Below, piece by piece: positions 18,158 through 26,318 of a stretch of DNA of 64,000 nt. The stretch covers positions 372,001 to 436,000 of the forward strand of contig CAVXJN010000003.1 of assembly GCA_963762165.1 (NCBI GenBank), in the 5' to 3' direction. Within the stretch, counting starts at the first letter, position 1. Each line of letters starts with the position of its first letter. This stretch comes from CAVXJN01 sp963762165. GTDB lineage: Bacteria > Pseudomonadota > Gammaproteobacteria > JASBUN01. The translations under genes were made by a program, and so were the position numbers. The notes under the pieces are model-generated. The model saw only the letters and a list, made by a program, of their open reading frames with translations, made no database searches and was not told the origin of the DNA.

Positions 18158-20326
18158 TCAAACGGTTTCCAACTTGGCATAGGCGAGCACCAACCACTTG
18201 CTGCCATTATCCTCGAAGTTCACCTGCACTCGTGCGGTGGCGCCCTGGCCCTCGTAATTGAGCACCACGCCTTCGCCGAACTTGGCGTGGCGCACCCGTT
18301 GCCCGAGCTGTAATTCGGGCGCCGACTCGGCCCTCGTAACGGGCGACGCTGCACTGTACATCGGCCGGGCAATGCTGGCGCGCGGCCTCACTTCCTCCAT
18401 CAATTCGGAGGGAATCTCGCGGATGAAGCGCGACGGCACCGAGTAGCTTTCCGTGCCGTGCAAACGTCGTGACTCCGCGTAACTCAAATAAAGCTTTTGC
18501 CGCGCCCGGGTCATGCCGACGTAACAGAGGCGGCGTTCCTCTTCCAGCCGCCCGGGCTCCTCCACCGACCGCTGATGGGGGAACAGCCCTTCTTCCAAAC
18601 CGCACAGAAACACCACTGGAAATTCCAGACCCTTCGCCGAGTGCAGCGTCATCAGTTGCACGCAGTCCTCCCAAGCGTCGGCCTGGCCTTCGCCGGCTTC
18701 GAGCGCCGCGTGGGCGAGGAAAGCGGCCAGCGGTTGCATCGGTGTCTCCGCGTCGGGTTCGTATTCGAAGGCCCGCGCAGCGTTGACCAGTTCCTCCAGG
18801 TTCTCCACCCGTGCCTGACCTTTCTCACTTTTTTCGCGGCCGTGATATTCGATCAGGCCACTGGCGTCGATAGCCGCCTGCACCTGCTCGAATAATTCCA
18901 ACGGCCGCGCTTGAGATTCGAGTTCGGTCACCAGGCGCTGGAACGCCGCCAGGGCGTTGATCGCCCGTGCCGGCAGCTGCTTTTCATCGACCACGGCGCC
19001 CAATGCCTGCCACAAAGACAGATCGCGTTCGCGGGCGGTGTTGCGTAGTTGTGCCAGACTGCGGTCGCCAATGCCGCGGCTTGGAACGTTGATCACGCGC
19101 TCGAACGCAGCGTCGTCGGCACGGTTTTCCAGCAACCGTAAATAGGCAAGTGCATCCTTGATTTCGGCGCGCTCGAAAAACCGCAGACCGCCGTAGACCC
19201 GATAGGGAATGCCCTGGCTCATGAGCAATTCCTCAAAGGTTCGCGACTGAGCATTGGAACGGTACAACACCGCTACTTCCGCACGTTGGTTACCGTGCTC
19301 GATCCAGTCGCGGATGCGATCGATGACAAACCGCGCCTCGTCCTGTTCATTGAAGGCTGCATACAGCGTAAGCGGTTCGCCGGCATCGTCGGCGGTCCAA
19401 AGGTCTTTGCCGAGCCGGTCCTGGTTGTGAGCGATGAGACCGTTGGCCGCTTTGAGGATGGTGCCGGTGGAACGGTAGTTCTGTTCCAGGCGGATCAGCA
19501 GGGTGCCGGGGAAGTCGCGCTGGAATTGATGCAGGTTTTCGACTCGCGCTCCGCGCCAGCCATAGATGGACTGGTCGTCGTCGCCGACCACGAATAAATT
19601 GCCCCGCTCTCCCGCCAGCAGCCGCACCCAGGCATATTGGATCGCGTTGGTGTCCTGGAATTCGTCCACCAGCACGTGCCGGAACCGTTCCCGATAATGG
19701 GCAAGTACGTGGGGTTGGTCGCGGCACAACTCGTGGGCACGCAGCAACAACTCCGCGAAATCCACCAGTCCGGCACGCCGGCAAGCGTCCTCATAGGCAC
19801 CATAGATGCGGATCAGCTGCTCCTGATAGGGATCGCCGTTGCCCTGCAGGTGATCGGCGCGGGCGCCTTCGTCTTTGTTGGCATTGATGAACCATTGCAC
19901 CTGGCGCGGCGGCCAGCGGGACTCATCCAGTTCCAATGCGCGCAACACGCGGCGGATCAGCCGATACTGATCGTCGGAATCCAGAATCTGGAAGCTCTGG
20001 GGCAAACCCGCATCCTGCCAGTGCGCCCGCAACAGGCGATGGGCCAGACCATGGAAGGTACCCACCCACATGCCGCCCACCGGGGTGCCGAGAATGCGCT
20101 CGATGCGTCCGCGCATTTCCGCGGCGGCCTTGTTGGTGAAGGTCACCGCCATGATGCCCCAGGGCGAGACACCTTCGACTGCCAAAAGCCAGGCGATGCG
20201 ATGCACCAGCACCCGGGTTTTGCCGCTGCCGGCGCCGGCCAGCACCAAGGTCGATCCGTTCGCCGGGGCGGTGACGGCCTGGCGCTGCGGTTCGTTGAGG
20301 GGATCGAGAATTCGGCTGACGTCCAT
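18158..20326 (-). CDS. uvrD: DNA helicase II UvrD
   Basis: A 722-residue superfamily-1 helicase. The start MDVSRILDPLN (20326) matches the E. coli UvrD N-terminus, so the in-frame extension to 20380 is discounted. Motifs: Walker A AGAGSGKTR (about 30-40), TFTNKAAAEM (Ia), LVDEFQDTN (II), GDDDQSIYGWRGA (III), LEQNYRST (IV), MTLHSAKGLEFP (V) and VGMTRARQKLYL (VI). The C-terminal Tudor-like tail (GQRVRHAKFGEGVVL) is present. It unwinds DNA in nucleotide-excision and mismatch repair. No SOS (LexA) box was found upstream. Confidence 0.97.
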   Translation of the reverse strand: MDVSRILDPLNEPQRQAVTAPANGSTLVLAGAGSGKTRVLVHRIAWLLAVEGVSPWGIMAVTFTNKAAAEMRGRIERILGTPVGGMWVGTFHGLAHRLLRAHWQDAGLPQSFQILDSDDQYRLIRRVLRALELDESRWPPRQVQWFINANKDEGARADHLQGNGDPYQEQLIRIYGAYEDACRRAGLVDFAELLLRAHELCRDQPHVLAHYRERFRHVLVDEFQDTNAIQYAWVRLLAGERGNLFVVGDDDQSIYGWRGARVENLHQFQRDFPGTLLIRLEQNYRSTGTILKAANGLIAHNQDRLGKDLWTADDAGEPLTLYAAFNEQDEARFVIDRIRDWIEHGNQRAEVAVLYRSNAQSRTFEELLMSQGIPYRVYGGLRFFERAEIKDALAYLRLLENRADDAAFERVINVPSRGIGDRSLAQLRNTARERDLSLWQALGAVVDEKQLPARAINALAAFQRLVTELESQARPLELFEQVQAAIDASGLIEYHGREKSEKGQARVENLEELVNAARAFEYEPDAETPMQPLAAFLAHAALEAGEGQADAWEDCVQLMTLHSAKGLEFPVVFLCGLEEGLFPHQRSVEEPGRLEEERRLCYVGMTRARQKLYLSYAESRRLHGTESYSVPSRFIREIPSELMEEVRPRASIARPMYSAASPVTRAESAPELQLGQRVRHAKFGEGVVLNYEGQGATARVQVNFEDNGSKWLVLAYAKLETV

Positions 20327-20435
20327 CGCTGCCATGGTATCAAAATCGCCTGCCGCCGGTGGCAGCCTGGGCTGGCGCAATGCGGTCGACGGGGTCGGGT
20401 ACTGTCCGGCAACGGAACCATGCTACCCTTTGCCC

Positions 20436-20636
20436 ATGAACGAACCAGTCGAACTGCAGCCCTTGAAGGCGGCGGCCGAGCATATGCGCCAAGCATGTAT
20501 CGCGAGCGCAAAGTCCGCGTATTTCGAGGCCGCGGCGAGCGGCCTGTGTGGCGAGGGCGCACTGGAAGCCGCGCTCGGCGCCATGCAGAGTCTGGACATC
20601 GACCGGGTGCTGCGGGAACTGACGGACGGCGCGTAA
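20436..20636 (+). CDS. Small conserved cytoplasmic protein of unknown function
   Basis: A 66-residue acidic, alanine-rich, helical protein with GLCGEGALEAALGAMQSLDIDRVL as its core (reported here only as a landmark for residues about 36-60). Similar small proteins occur in gammaproteobacteria, where some are labelled acetyltransferases without evidence. It is divergent from uvrD, with about 110 bases between the starts. The compact coding sequence and the Met start at 20436 support a real gene, but no function can be given. Confidence 0.55.
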   Translation: MNEPVELQPLKAAAEHMRQACIASAKSAYFEAAASGLCGEGALEAALGAMQSLDIDRVLRELTDGA

Positions 20637-20698
20637 TAAGCGGCGTCGCCGCCCCGTATAGACGCGGTCCGGGTCAACGGGCCGGTGTGGGAGTCAGT

Positions 20699-21370
20699 AT
20701 GTCGAGTCCGGTATTGGTTTCGGTCCAGGTGGGGGCACCCCGTACATTCGATACACAGCCGCGCTTCACAAAGCGTTCGGCGCCCTGGACCAGTGCGTTC
20801 GTGAAACACCCGGTCGACGGCCCGATCACCCTGGAAACCGAAAACCTAGCCGGCGACCGGCAGGCAGACCTCAATGTCCATGGCGGCCGCGACAAGGCGG
20901 TCAATGTCTACGCTTCCGAACACTACGCGCAGTGGATAGCCGAGGGCGCGTTGCCCGAGTTCGTAGCCGGAAGGTTCGGCGAGAATTTCACCGTGCGCGG
21001 ATTGCTCGAATCCGAACTCTGCATCGGCGATCGCTACCGCGTCGGCTCCGCCACCGTCGAAGTATCGCAACCACGTCAACCGTGTTGGAAACTCGCCCAT
21101 TTTCTGCAACAGGCCGATATGATCAAACGGGTTATCGCCTCGGGACGTACCGGTTGGTATTTTCGCGTCCTGGAATCCGGGATGGTATGCGCTGGCGACC
21201 CGATCGAACTGCTCGAGCGGCCGTTTCCCCGCTGGACGCTGGCGGAAGCCAATCGTCTCATGCACCTCGAACCGAATGACGCGCCGGCCGTAGCTGAGTT
21301 GGCAAGTTGTCCGGCCCTGTCCCACAGTTGGGTCGACAGTTTCAACCGCCGCCTCGCCGCCTCGCGCTGA
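20699..21370 (+). CDS. MOSC domain protein, YiiM-like
   Basis: A 223-residue protein with a complete MOSC beta-barrel. It shows LETENLAGDRQADLNVHGGRDKAVNVY in the first third (residues about 45-70) and the Cys-containing SQPRQPCWKLA near residue 130, equivalent to the molybdenum/sulfur-handling Cys of the family. The C-terminal tail (WTLAEANRLMH) matches the small helical domain added in YiiM. YiiM-type proteins detoxify N-hydroxylated bases with molybdenum cofactor. The start ATG 20699 is the first in frame; a much longer open frame upstream is antisense to uvrD and not real. Confidence 0.88.
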   Translation: MSSPVLVSVQVGAPRTFDTQPRFTKRSAPWTSAFVKHPVDGPITLETENLAGDRQADLNVHGGRDKAVNVYASEHYAQWIAEGALPEFVAGRFGENFTVRGLLESELCIGDRYRVGSATVEVSQPRQPCWKLAHFLQQADMIKRVIASGRTGWYFRVLESGMVCAGDPIELLERPFPRWTLAEANRLMHLEPNDAPAVAELASCPALSHSWVDSFNRRLAASR

Positions 21371-21421
21371 CCACCCAGGGATCGCGCCGCGCCGGTGCGG
21401 GCCATCCTGTCAGAGGTCAGC

Positions 21422-21745
21422 GTGTTCAATTATCGAGACTTACCCGAGGTGGACTGGGACGGCGCGCCGAGCGCCGGCCGCCTGGCCCGCTATATCCGCA
21501 ATGGTGAAGCGGTAGTGTTGTCCCTCGCCGAAACCTCCCGGCTACATGTCGACCCGCGGGCTTGCGCCTGTTCGATCGATCCGGAGGGGGGTGCTTTCTT
21601 CGACTGCGACGCGGGTAGAGCCCTGCAGACAATCGCCGATATAAACAATCTGAACGATTTTCAACCGGTGATCGACGCTGCAGTCGCAGTGCAGGCCAAA
21701 GCCGATATCGACACTGGCCAGCGGCGTATCGTGATCCACCCTTAG
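21422..21745 (+). CDS. Hypothetical protein
   Basis: A 107-residue open frame beginning with GTG 21422, six bases after an AGAGG ribosome-binding site. The sequence is mixed alpha/beta with no signal peptide, transmembrane segment or recognised motif. It ends 70 bases before the EAL-domain remnant. It might be a free-standing small gene or the leftover N-terminal part of a larger gene disrupted by the same event that truncated the EAL domain; I see no homology that decides this. Confidence 0.4.
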   Translation: MFNYRDLPEVDWDGAPSAGRLARYIRNGEAVVLSLAETSRLHVDPRACACSIDPEGGAFFDCDAGRALQTIADINNLNDFQPVIDAAVAVQAKADIDTGQRRIVIHP

Positions 21746-21813
21746 AACCACAAGCACTCGGGTAACATCATGTCCTGCACGAGCTGACCCGCACGGTTGC
21801 CACCGAGTGCGCG

Positions 21814-22305
21814 ATGCTCTATCTCATGGCGCCCCTGACCCATACTGCGGCCAAGGTTCGCGCCACACTCAAGGGGCGCTTCCAGGTCGAGCGCGATGTC
21901 ATTGACAACGTGCTGCGCATTTCTCTGGATGGTAACTCGGCGCAACCGGTACTGCGCCTGGTTGCCGGCGCCCGCAGCAATCCGGAGTTGCGCGACTGCC
22001 GGGCCGAGGCCCTGGATGATCTGGGTTCGGGTTATGCGTCGTTGAACCTGCTGGCGCAGCTACGACCCGACTATGTCAAATTCGACCGCGAACTGATCCG
22101 CGCCATCGACCGCGACCCTTACAAGCAAAAGGTGGTGCGCAAGCTGATCGAGATGGCTCTGGAACTGGGAATCGGTACGGTAGCCGAAGGTATCGAGCGA
22201 CGGGAAGAGTGGCTTTGGCTGCGGGATGCCGGCATCGAATATGCACAGCGCTACTGGTTCGCACGCCCGGCCAGCCCGCCGCCGGTGCCGGTTGCGAATC
22301 CTTGA
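21814..22305 (+). pseudogene. C-terminal half of an EAL (c-di-GMP phosphodiesterase) domain
   Basis: From about residue 68 the frame reads as the second half of an EAL domain: DDLGSGYASLNLL, RPDYVKFDRELI, then TVAEGIERREEW and YWFARPA at the end. The first half, including the E-A-L signature and two metal ligands, is absent. It is replaced by about 67 residues of unrelated sequence that open from a stop codon at about 21759. The join falls exactly ahead of the DDxGxGY motif, which points to a deletion. The product could not bind its metals and should be inactive. Confidence 0.7.
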
Positions 22306-22406
22306 TCGCGCGCGGTCCGCGGTTACGCCGGCCGGAACCCGTGCGCGCGGCGCCGGTCAGAACCATAATGAAGTTATTGGTTCACACGCCGACACAAGGA
22401 AACATT

Positions 22407-22889
22407 ATGCACCGCGCCGCTCGTCTGATCACCGCACTGGCACTGATCGTCTGTTTCACGGCCACCGCCAACGCCGAACAGGCGCCTTGGGGCCAAGCCC
22501 AGCTCAACGACATTCAATATCAGCCGCACAAAGTCGTCTACGACGTTTCCAAGAGCAGCAAGGAGGCGTTCGAGGGTGTACTCGATCGGGTGAGCTACCT
22601 CAGCACCCTGTATCAGGCCGACCCGTTCGAATCCTCGATTGTGCTGGTGTTACACGGCAACGAAATCAATTTCTTCGCCCGCAAGAACTTCGACCGCTAC
22701 CGGGACCTGATGCGTCGCGCCCAGAGTCTTACCGTCGGCACCACCATCGAATTCCGCATGTGCCGGCTCGCCGCCCGCAGCCTCGGCTATGAGCCCGAGG
22801 ACATTCACGGCTTCGTGACCATGGTACCGATGGCCGATGCCGAGATTGTGCGTCTCCAGGCCGAGGAAGGCTTCGCCTACATGCGCTAG
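22407..22889 (+). CDS. Exported DsrE/F-like family protein
   Basis: A 160-residue protein with a signal peptide (1-23, ending ANA) and a DsrE-fold mature region. The landmarks are VLVLHGNEINFFARKNF, a Cys at 119 in EFRMCRLAAR, and GFVTMVPMADAEIVRLQ. In cytosolic DsrE the matching Cys carries persulfide; a periplasmic form would trade sulfane sulfur outside the cytoplasm or simply keep the fold. AAGGA (22396-22400) sets the start at ATG 22407. It precedes a DsrC-like gene on the same strand by 80 bases, a hint of a sulfur-relay pairing. Confidence 0.8.
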   Translation: MHRAARLITALALIVCFTATANAEQAPWGQAQLNDIQYQPHKVVYDVSKSSKEAFEGVLDRVSYLSTLYQADPFESSIVLVLHGNEINFFARKNFDRYRDLMRRAQSLTVGTTIEFRMCRLAARSLGYEPEDIHGFVTMVPMADAEIVRLQAEEGFAYMR

Positions 22890-22968
22890 GCACGCTGGCG
22901 CCGTTGCGGCCGGGCAGCCATAAGATGTATTTTATCTATATCTAATACTGTCCTGCGGGAGGTCGAGA

Positions 22969-23610
22969 ATGATCCGGATAAGCGTACGCATGCGCGGCCG
23001 CCATGAGCCGCTGAAACGGGTTCCTGTAGTCATATTGTGGGATGCCGACGGTACCACGTCCGCATCCCACACGGACCGGAACGGAGTCGCCGAATTCGAT
23101 TTACCGGCGGCCAGCGGCAAAGTGATGGTTTCCGGAAGCGCCCGCTATCACGGCCACCTTGACGGCGACATCGACCTCGAACTTTGGTCGTTGACCGAAG
23201 CAGACGCGGTCTCCGACTCCGGTTCGCCCGGTGGCAGCAAAGGCGGAAGTACGGCATATCCAGGCATGCAGACCCGCGCCCTGCAGGTCGATGGACGCGA
23301 AGTACTCACCGACAGCGAAGGTTATCTGGTGGACCTGGATGATTGGAGCGAGGCGTTCGTGCGCGCCCAGGCGGCGCAGGAAGGCCTGGCGCTCAATAGT
23401 GAGCATTGGGCGGTGATCCGTTTTCTGCGCGACCACTATGAACAACATCACATCCAGGCCAGTGTGCGCGATACCATCCGCCACTTCCGCAAGATTTGGG
23501 GTGAGGAAAAAAGCAGCAACCGGTACTTGCACGATTTGTTTCCCCGCGGCGGCCCGCAAAAACAAGGCAACCGCCTGGCGGGACTGTTGCGCACCAAGGG
23601 CGAACACTGA
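22969..23610 (+). CDS. Cysteine-free DsrC/TusE-like protein fused to an N-terminal beta-sandwich domain
   Basis: A 213-residue two-domain protein. Residues 1-78 are a beta-rich module with a TDRNGVAEFDL turn resembling carboxypeptidase-regulatory/Ig-like domains. A low-complexity Gly/Ser linker (about 83-97) follows. Residues 103-213 are a DsrC/TusE domain: DGREVLTDSEGYLVDLDDW, WAVIRFLRDHYEQ, RHFRKIWGEEK and LHDLFPRGGPQKQG. In DsrC the C-terminal arm has two Cys that carry sulfur. Here both positions are replaced (Asn in QGNRLAGL, Glu in the final TKGEH), and the whole protein has no cysteine. It cannot carry persulfide and more likely has a regulatory or structural role, like the cysteine-less RspA-type members. 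Confidence 0.82.
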   Translation: MIRISVRMRGRHEPLKRVPVVILWDADGTTSASHTDRNGVAEFDLPAASGKVMVSGSARYHGHLDGDIDLELWSLTEADAVSDSGSPGGSKGGSTAYPGMQTRALQVDGREVLTDSEGYLVDLDDWSEAFVRAQAAQEGLALNSEHWAVIRFLRDHYEQHHIQASVRDTIRHFRKIWGEEKSSNRYLHDLFPRGGPQKQGNRLAGLLRTKGEH

Positions 23611-23650
23611 CAGCGTGCATCCAGGACCACGATTCGGTTAGCCTGCTTCC

Positions 23651-24541
23651 ATGCCAGCGACAGTGATCATCGGCTGCGGTTATGTGGGTGAACGGGTGGC
23701 ACGCGCCGCGCTCGAACGCGGCGAACCGGTTACCGCCGTTACTCGCAGCAGCGAACGAGCGGCTGCGCTGCAAGGTGCCGGCATCGCGACCCGCCTCGGC
23801 GACCTGGACCAGCCCCTGAGTCTGGAAACGCTGCCGCTTGCCGGTGCGCTGGTGTACTACTTCGCGCCGCCTCCCGCCAGCGGTGATCGCGATCCGCGCC
23901 TGGCGGGATTCTTAGATGTCGCGGATACCGTCGGTGTTCCGGCCGCCGTGGTGCTGGTCAGCACCACCGGCGTCTACGGGGACTGCGCCGGCCAGTGGGT
24001 GGACGAGTCGCGCCCGCCCGCGCCCAAGGCGGATCGGGCCCGTCGACGTTGGGACGCCGAACAGCGTTTGCGGACGTGGGCCGATGCACGCGGCGTCAGA
24101 GCGGTGATCCTGCGGGTTGCCGGAATCTATGGTCCGGGTCGCTTGCCGCGGGCGCGCCTGCAACGCCGGGAACCGGTGCTCGCTGCAAAACTGTCGCCTT
24201 GGAGCAATCGCGTGCACGTCGACGATCTGGTGTGCGCCTGCATCGCCGCCGGCAACCGGGATGATGCCCACGGGGTCTACAACGTGGCCGACGGCCACCC
24301 ATCCACCATGACCGATTATTTCAATCAGGTCGCCGACGCCCTCGGCCTGTCGCGGCCACCGCAAATCGACGCGACCGCGGCAGAAACCGAACTCAGTGAG
24401 GGTATGCGTTCGTATCTGGCCGAGTCGAAGCGCATCGACATCCGCCGTATGCGCGAGGATCTGGGCATCGAACCCCGTTACCGAAACCTGGCCGAGGGCT
24501 TGGACGCAAGTCTGGGGGCGGAATCGGTCGACGGCCTGTGA
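23651..24541 (+). CDS. NAD(P)-dependent epimerase/dehydratase family protein, YeeZ-like
   Basis: A 296-residue extended short-chain dehydrogenase. The Rossmann glycine motif is IIGCGYVGERVA at the N-terminus; VLVSTTGVYGDCAG supplies the Tyr region and RVAGIYGPGRL is the conserved 'GIYG' segment. Length and motifs fit the YeeZ/SDR family without membrane segments. The usual catalytic YxxxK is not clear, so the activity is uncertain. It begins 41 bases after the DsrC-like gene on the same strand, so co-transcription is possible. No obvious partner tells the substrate. Confidence 0.78.
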   Translation: MPATVIIGCGYVGERVARAALERGEPVTAVTRSSERAAALQGAGIATRLGDLDQPLSLETLPLAGALVYYFAPPPASGDRDPRLAGFLDVADTVGVPAAVVLVSTTGVYGDCAGQWVDESRPPAPKADRARRRWDAEQRLRTWADARGVRAVILRVAGIYGPGRLPRARLQRREPVLAAKLSPWSNRVHVDDLVCACIAAGNRDDAHGVYNVADGHPSTMTDYFNQVADALGLSRPPQIDATAAETELSEGMRSYLAESKRIDIRRMREDLGIEPRYRNLAEGLDASLGAESVDGL

Positions 24542-24568
24542 GTCGGTGGCCGCAGCGCCGCAGACTGC

Positions 24569-25048
24569 TCAGTGCTCGTGGCCGCCGGGCCCATGGACGT
24601 GGCCGTGGGAGAGTTCTTCCTCGGTGGCTTCGCGCACTTCCTTCACTTCGACGTCGAAGTTGAGCGTGACGCCGGCCAGCGGATGATTGGCGTCCACCGT
24701 GACGTTTTCATCGTCCACCGCCACCACGGTGACCACGCTGACACCCTGTTCGCCCTGGGCATGGAACTGCATGCCCACGTTGACATCCTCGGCATCGAAT
24801 CGGTCACGGGGCACCACCTGCAGCAATGATTCGTCGCGATCTCCGTAGCCATCTTCCGGTGCAATTTTGACCTGCAGCTGTTCGCCCGGATTGCGGCCCT
24901 CGAGTGCGGCCTCCAGCCCGGGAATAATGCCACCAACGCCATGGATATAAGCCAACGGTTCGCGGCCCTGCGAGGTATCGATGGTGTTGCCCTTTTCATC
25001 GGTCAGGGTGTAGTCCATCGTCACTACTTTGTGCTTGGAAATTTCCAT
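24569..25048 (-). CDS. slyD: SlyD-like FKBP-type peptidyl-prolyl isomerase
   Basis: A 160-residue protein: FKBP domain N- and C-terminal parts (MDYTLTDEKGNTIDTS; GGIIPGLEAALEG) flanking an insert-in-flap chaperone domain (about 70-130). A short His-rich tail (HGHVHGPGGHEH) binds nickel or zinc, as in SlyD of E. coli but shorter. SlyD isomerises prolyl bonds, acts as a chaperone and can supply metal to hydrogenase assembly. The start MEISKHK at 25048 is preferred because the long upstream extension has no family similarity. Confidence 0.9.
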   Translation of the reverse strand: MEISKHKVVTMDYTLTDEKGNTIDTSQGREPLAYIHGVGGIIPGLEAALEGRNPGEQLQVKIAPEDGYGDRDESLLQVVPRDRFDAEDVNVGMQFHAQGEQGVSVVTVVAVDDENVTVDANHPLAGVTLNFDVEVKEVREATEEELSHGHVHGPGGHEH

Positions 25049-25152
25049 GATCGTGTCCTGAGTGTCATCTAATTGGGCCAGTGTAATGCCTTGGGCAACC
25101 GGGGGACAAATCAGCGCCGCGCCATGGAGCGAGCGCGTGGCGCACCACAGCC

Positions 25153-25329
25153 CTATCCTAGAACGCTTTCCCGCTTCCCCCACTGCGGCGCCAGCGGGAT
25201 CGGGCAGCGGTCTGCAACTGCTGCGGATATACAGTTCACCACCGCCGCGACTTTGGCGTCGGATAGAAAGGAAAAGGAAGGCATCCGGCCATGGCAGGCA
25301 TTGCCGCGCAGGCCGTTGAGCACCACCAT
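25153..25329 (-). pseudogene. Remnant of a c-type cytochrome C-terminus
   Basis: On the minus strand a short frame reads VVLNGLRG, then GRMPSFSFLSDAKVAAVVNCI. This is the pattern of a class-I cytochrome c C-terminal end (MPxFxxLSDxxIAAVxxYI, with the axial Met) found in small periplasmic cytochromes. The heme-binding CxxCH is absent and the upstream part is lost, so this looks like a truncated relic. It lies in the gap between slyD and egtD. Confidence 0.4.
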
Positions 25330-25355
25330 TCCCCGGCGGTTACGACGGGGAACGG

Positions 25356-26318
25356 CTAATCCGGCAATCCAAGGAAATGAACGCTGAACAATCCGCGTTC
25401 GTCGGTCCATACCGCCCGCGGCGTATAGCCGGCCCGCGCCGCCAGGGCCTGGAACTCCGCGACGCTGTACTTGTAGGAACATTCAGTATGGATGGACTCG
25501 CCGGCCGCGAACGAATAGCCCCGATCCTCCACCCTCACCGAAAGCGGCTTTTCGCTCACCAGGTGCATTTCCACACGGCCGCGCGATTCGTCATAGAAAG
25601 CATGGTGCGCGAAAGCATCAGGATCGATGTCGCTGTCGAGCTCGTTGCGAATACGGTGCAGCAGATTCAGATTGAAGTCGGCGGTCACGCCGCGCGCATC
25701 GTTGTACGCGGCATCGAGCAGTGACTTGTCCTTTTTCAGATCGACGCCCACCAGCATGGCGCCGTCGTTTCCCAATACCTCGCGTACCCCGCGCAGAAAC
25801 GCGACGGCTTCATGGGGTTCGAAGTTGCCGATACTGGAGCCGGGATAGAATGCCAGCCGCCGATACGACGCCGGGCATTGCGGTAAGGACAGTCCAGTCG
25901 AGAAATCGGCGCATGCCGCGTGGACTTCCAGCCAGGGATAGTCCTGCGCCAGGCGCTCGGTGGATGCGCGAAGAAAGTCGCGCGAGATATCCACGCCAAG
26001 GTAGGCGGCTGGCTGCAGCGCCTCCAGCAGAAGCCGGACTTTTTTGCTGGCACCGCTGCCAAGCTCGATCAACAAGGCACCGCGTCCCGCCAGTTCGGCA
26101 ATGGCGCGCGCATTGTCCTGCAAAATCGCGATCTCCGTGCGGGTCGGATAGTACTCCGGCTGCTCGCAGATCAGATCGAACAGCTGCGAACCGCGTTCGT
26201 CGTAAAAGAATTTTGGCGGAATCGCCTTGGGCTCGAGCGTCAGCCCGCGATGGACTTCCTCGCGCAGGCTGACGGTGCCGGGGTGTTCGTCATAAAATCG
26301 GATTGCGGGTGTGCTCAT
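25356..26318 (-). CDS. egtD: L-histidine N(alpha)-methyltransferase EgtD
   Basis: A 320-residue SAM-dependent methyltransferase of the EgtD family. The SAM motif is ALLIELGSGASKKV, with YLGVDIS (the Asp binding ribose) following. The histidine-binding face includes FYPGSSIGNF and TADFNLNLLHRIRNEL, where the Asn and Tyr contacts lie. It trimethylates histidine to hercynine, the first step in ergothioneine synthesis. ATG 26318 overlaps the stop of egtB by four bases (ATGA), so the pair form an operon. No egtE-like lyase is next to it. Confidence 0.93.
   Translation of the reverse strand: MSTPAIRFYDEHPGTVSLREEVHRGLTLEPKAIPPKFFYDERGSQLFDLICEQPEYYPTRTEIAILQDNARAIAELAGRGALLIELGSGASKKVRLLLEALQPAAYLGVDISRDFLRASTERLAQDYPWLEVHAACADFSTGLSLPQCPASYRRLAFYPGSSIGNFEPHEAVAFLRGVREVLGNDGAMLVGVDLKKDKSLLDAAYNDARGVTADFNLNLLHRIRNELDSDIDPDAFAHHAFYDESRGRVEMHLVSEKPLSVRVEDRGYSFAAGESIHTECSYKYSVAEFQALAARAGYTPRAVWTDERGLFSVHFLGLPD

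Noticed and set aside
20327..20435. Possible LexA box ahead of uvrD
   Set aside because: No CTGT-N8-ACAG sequence is present in the region.
19637..20690. Long plus-strand frame extending into the MOSC gene
   Set aside because: This part is antisense to uvrD. Only the segment from 20699 matches the MOSC family.
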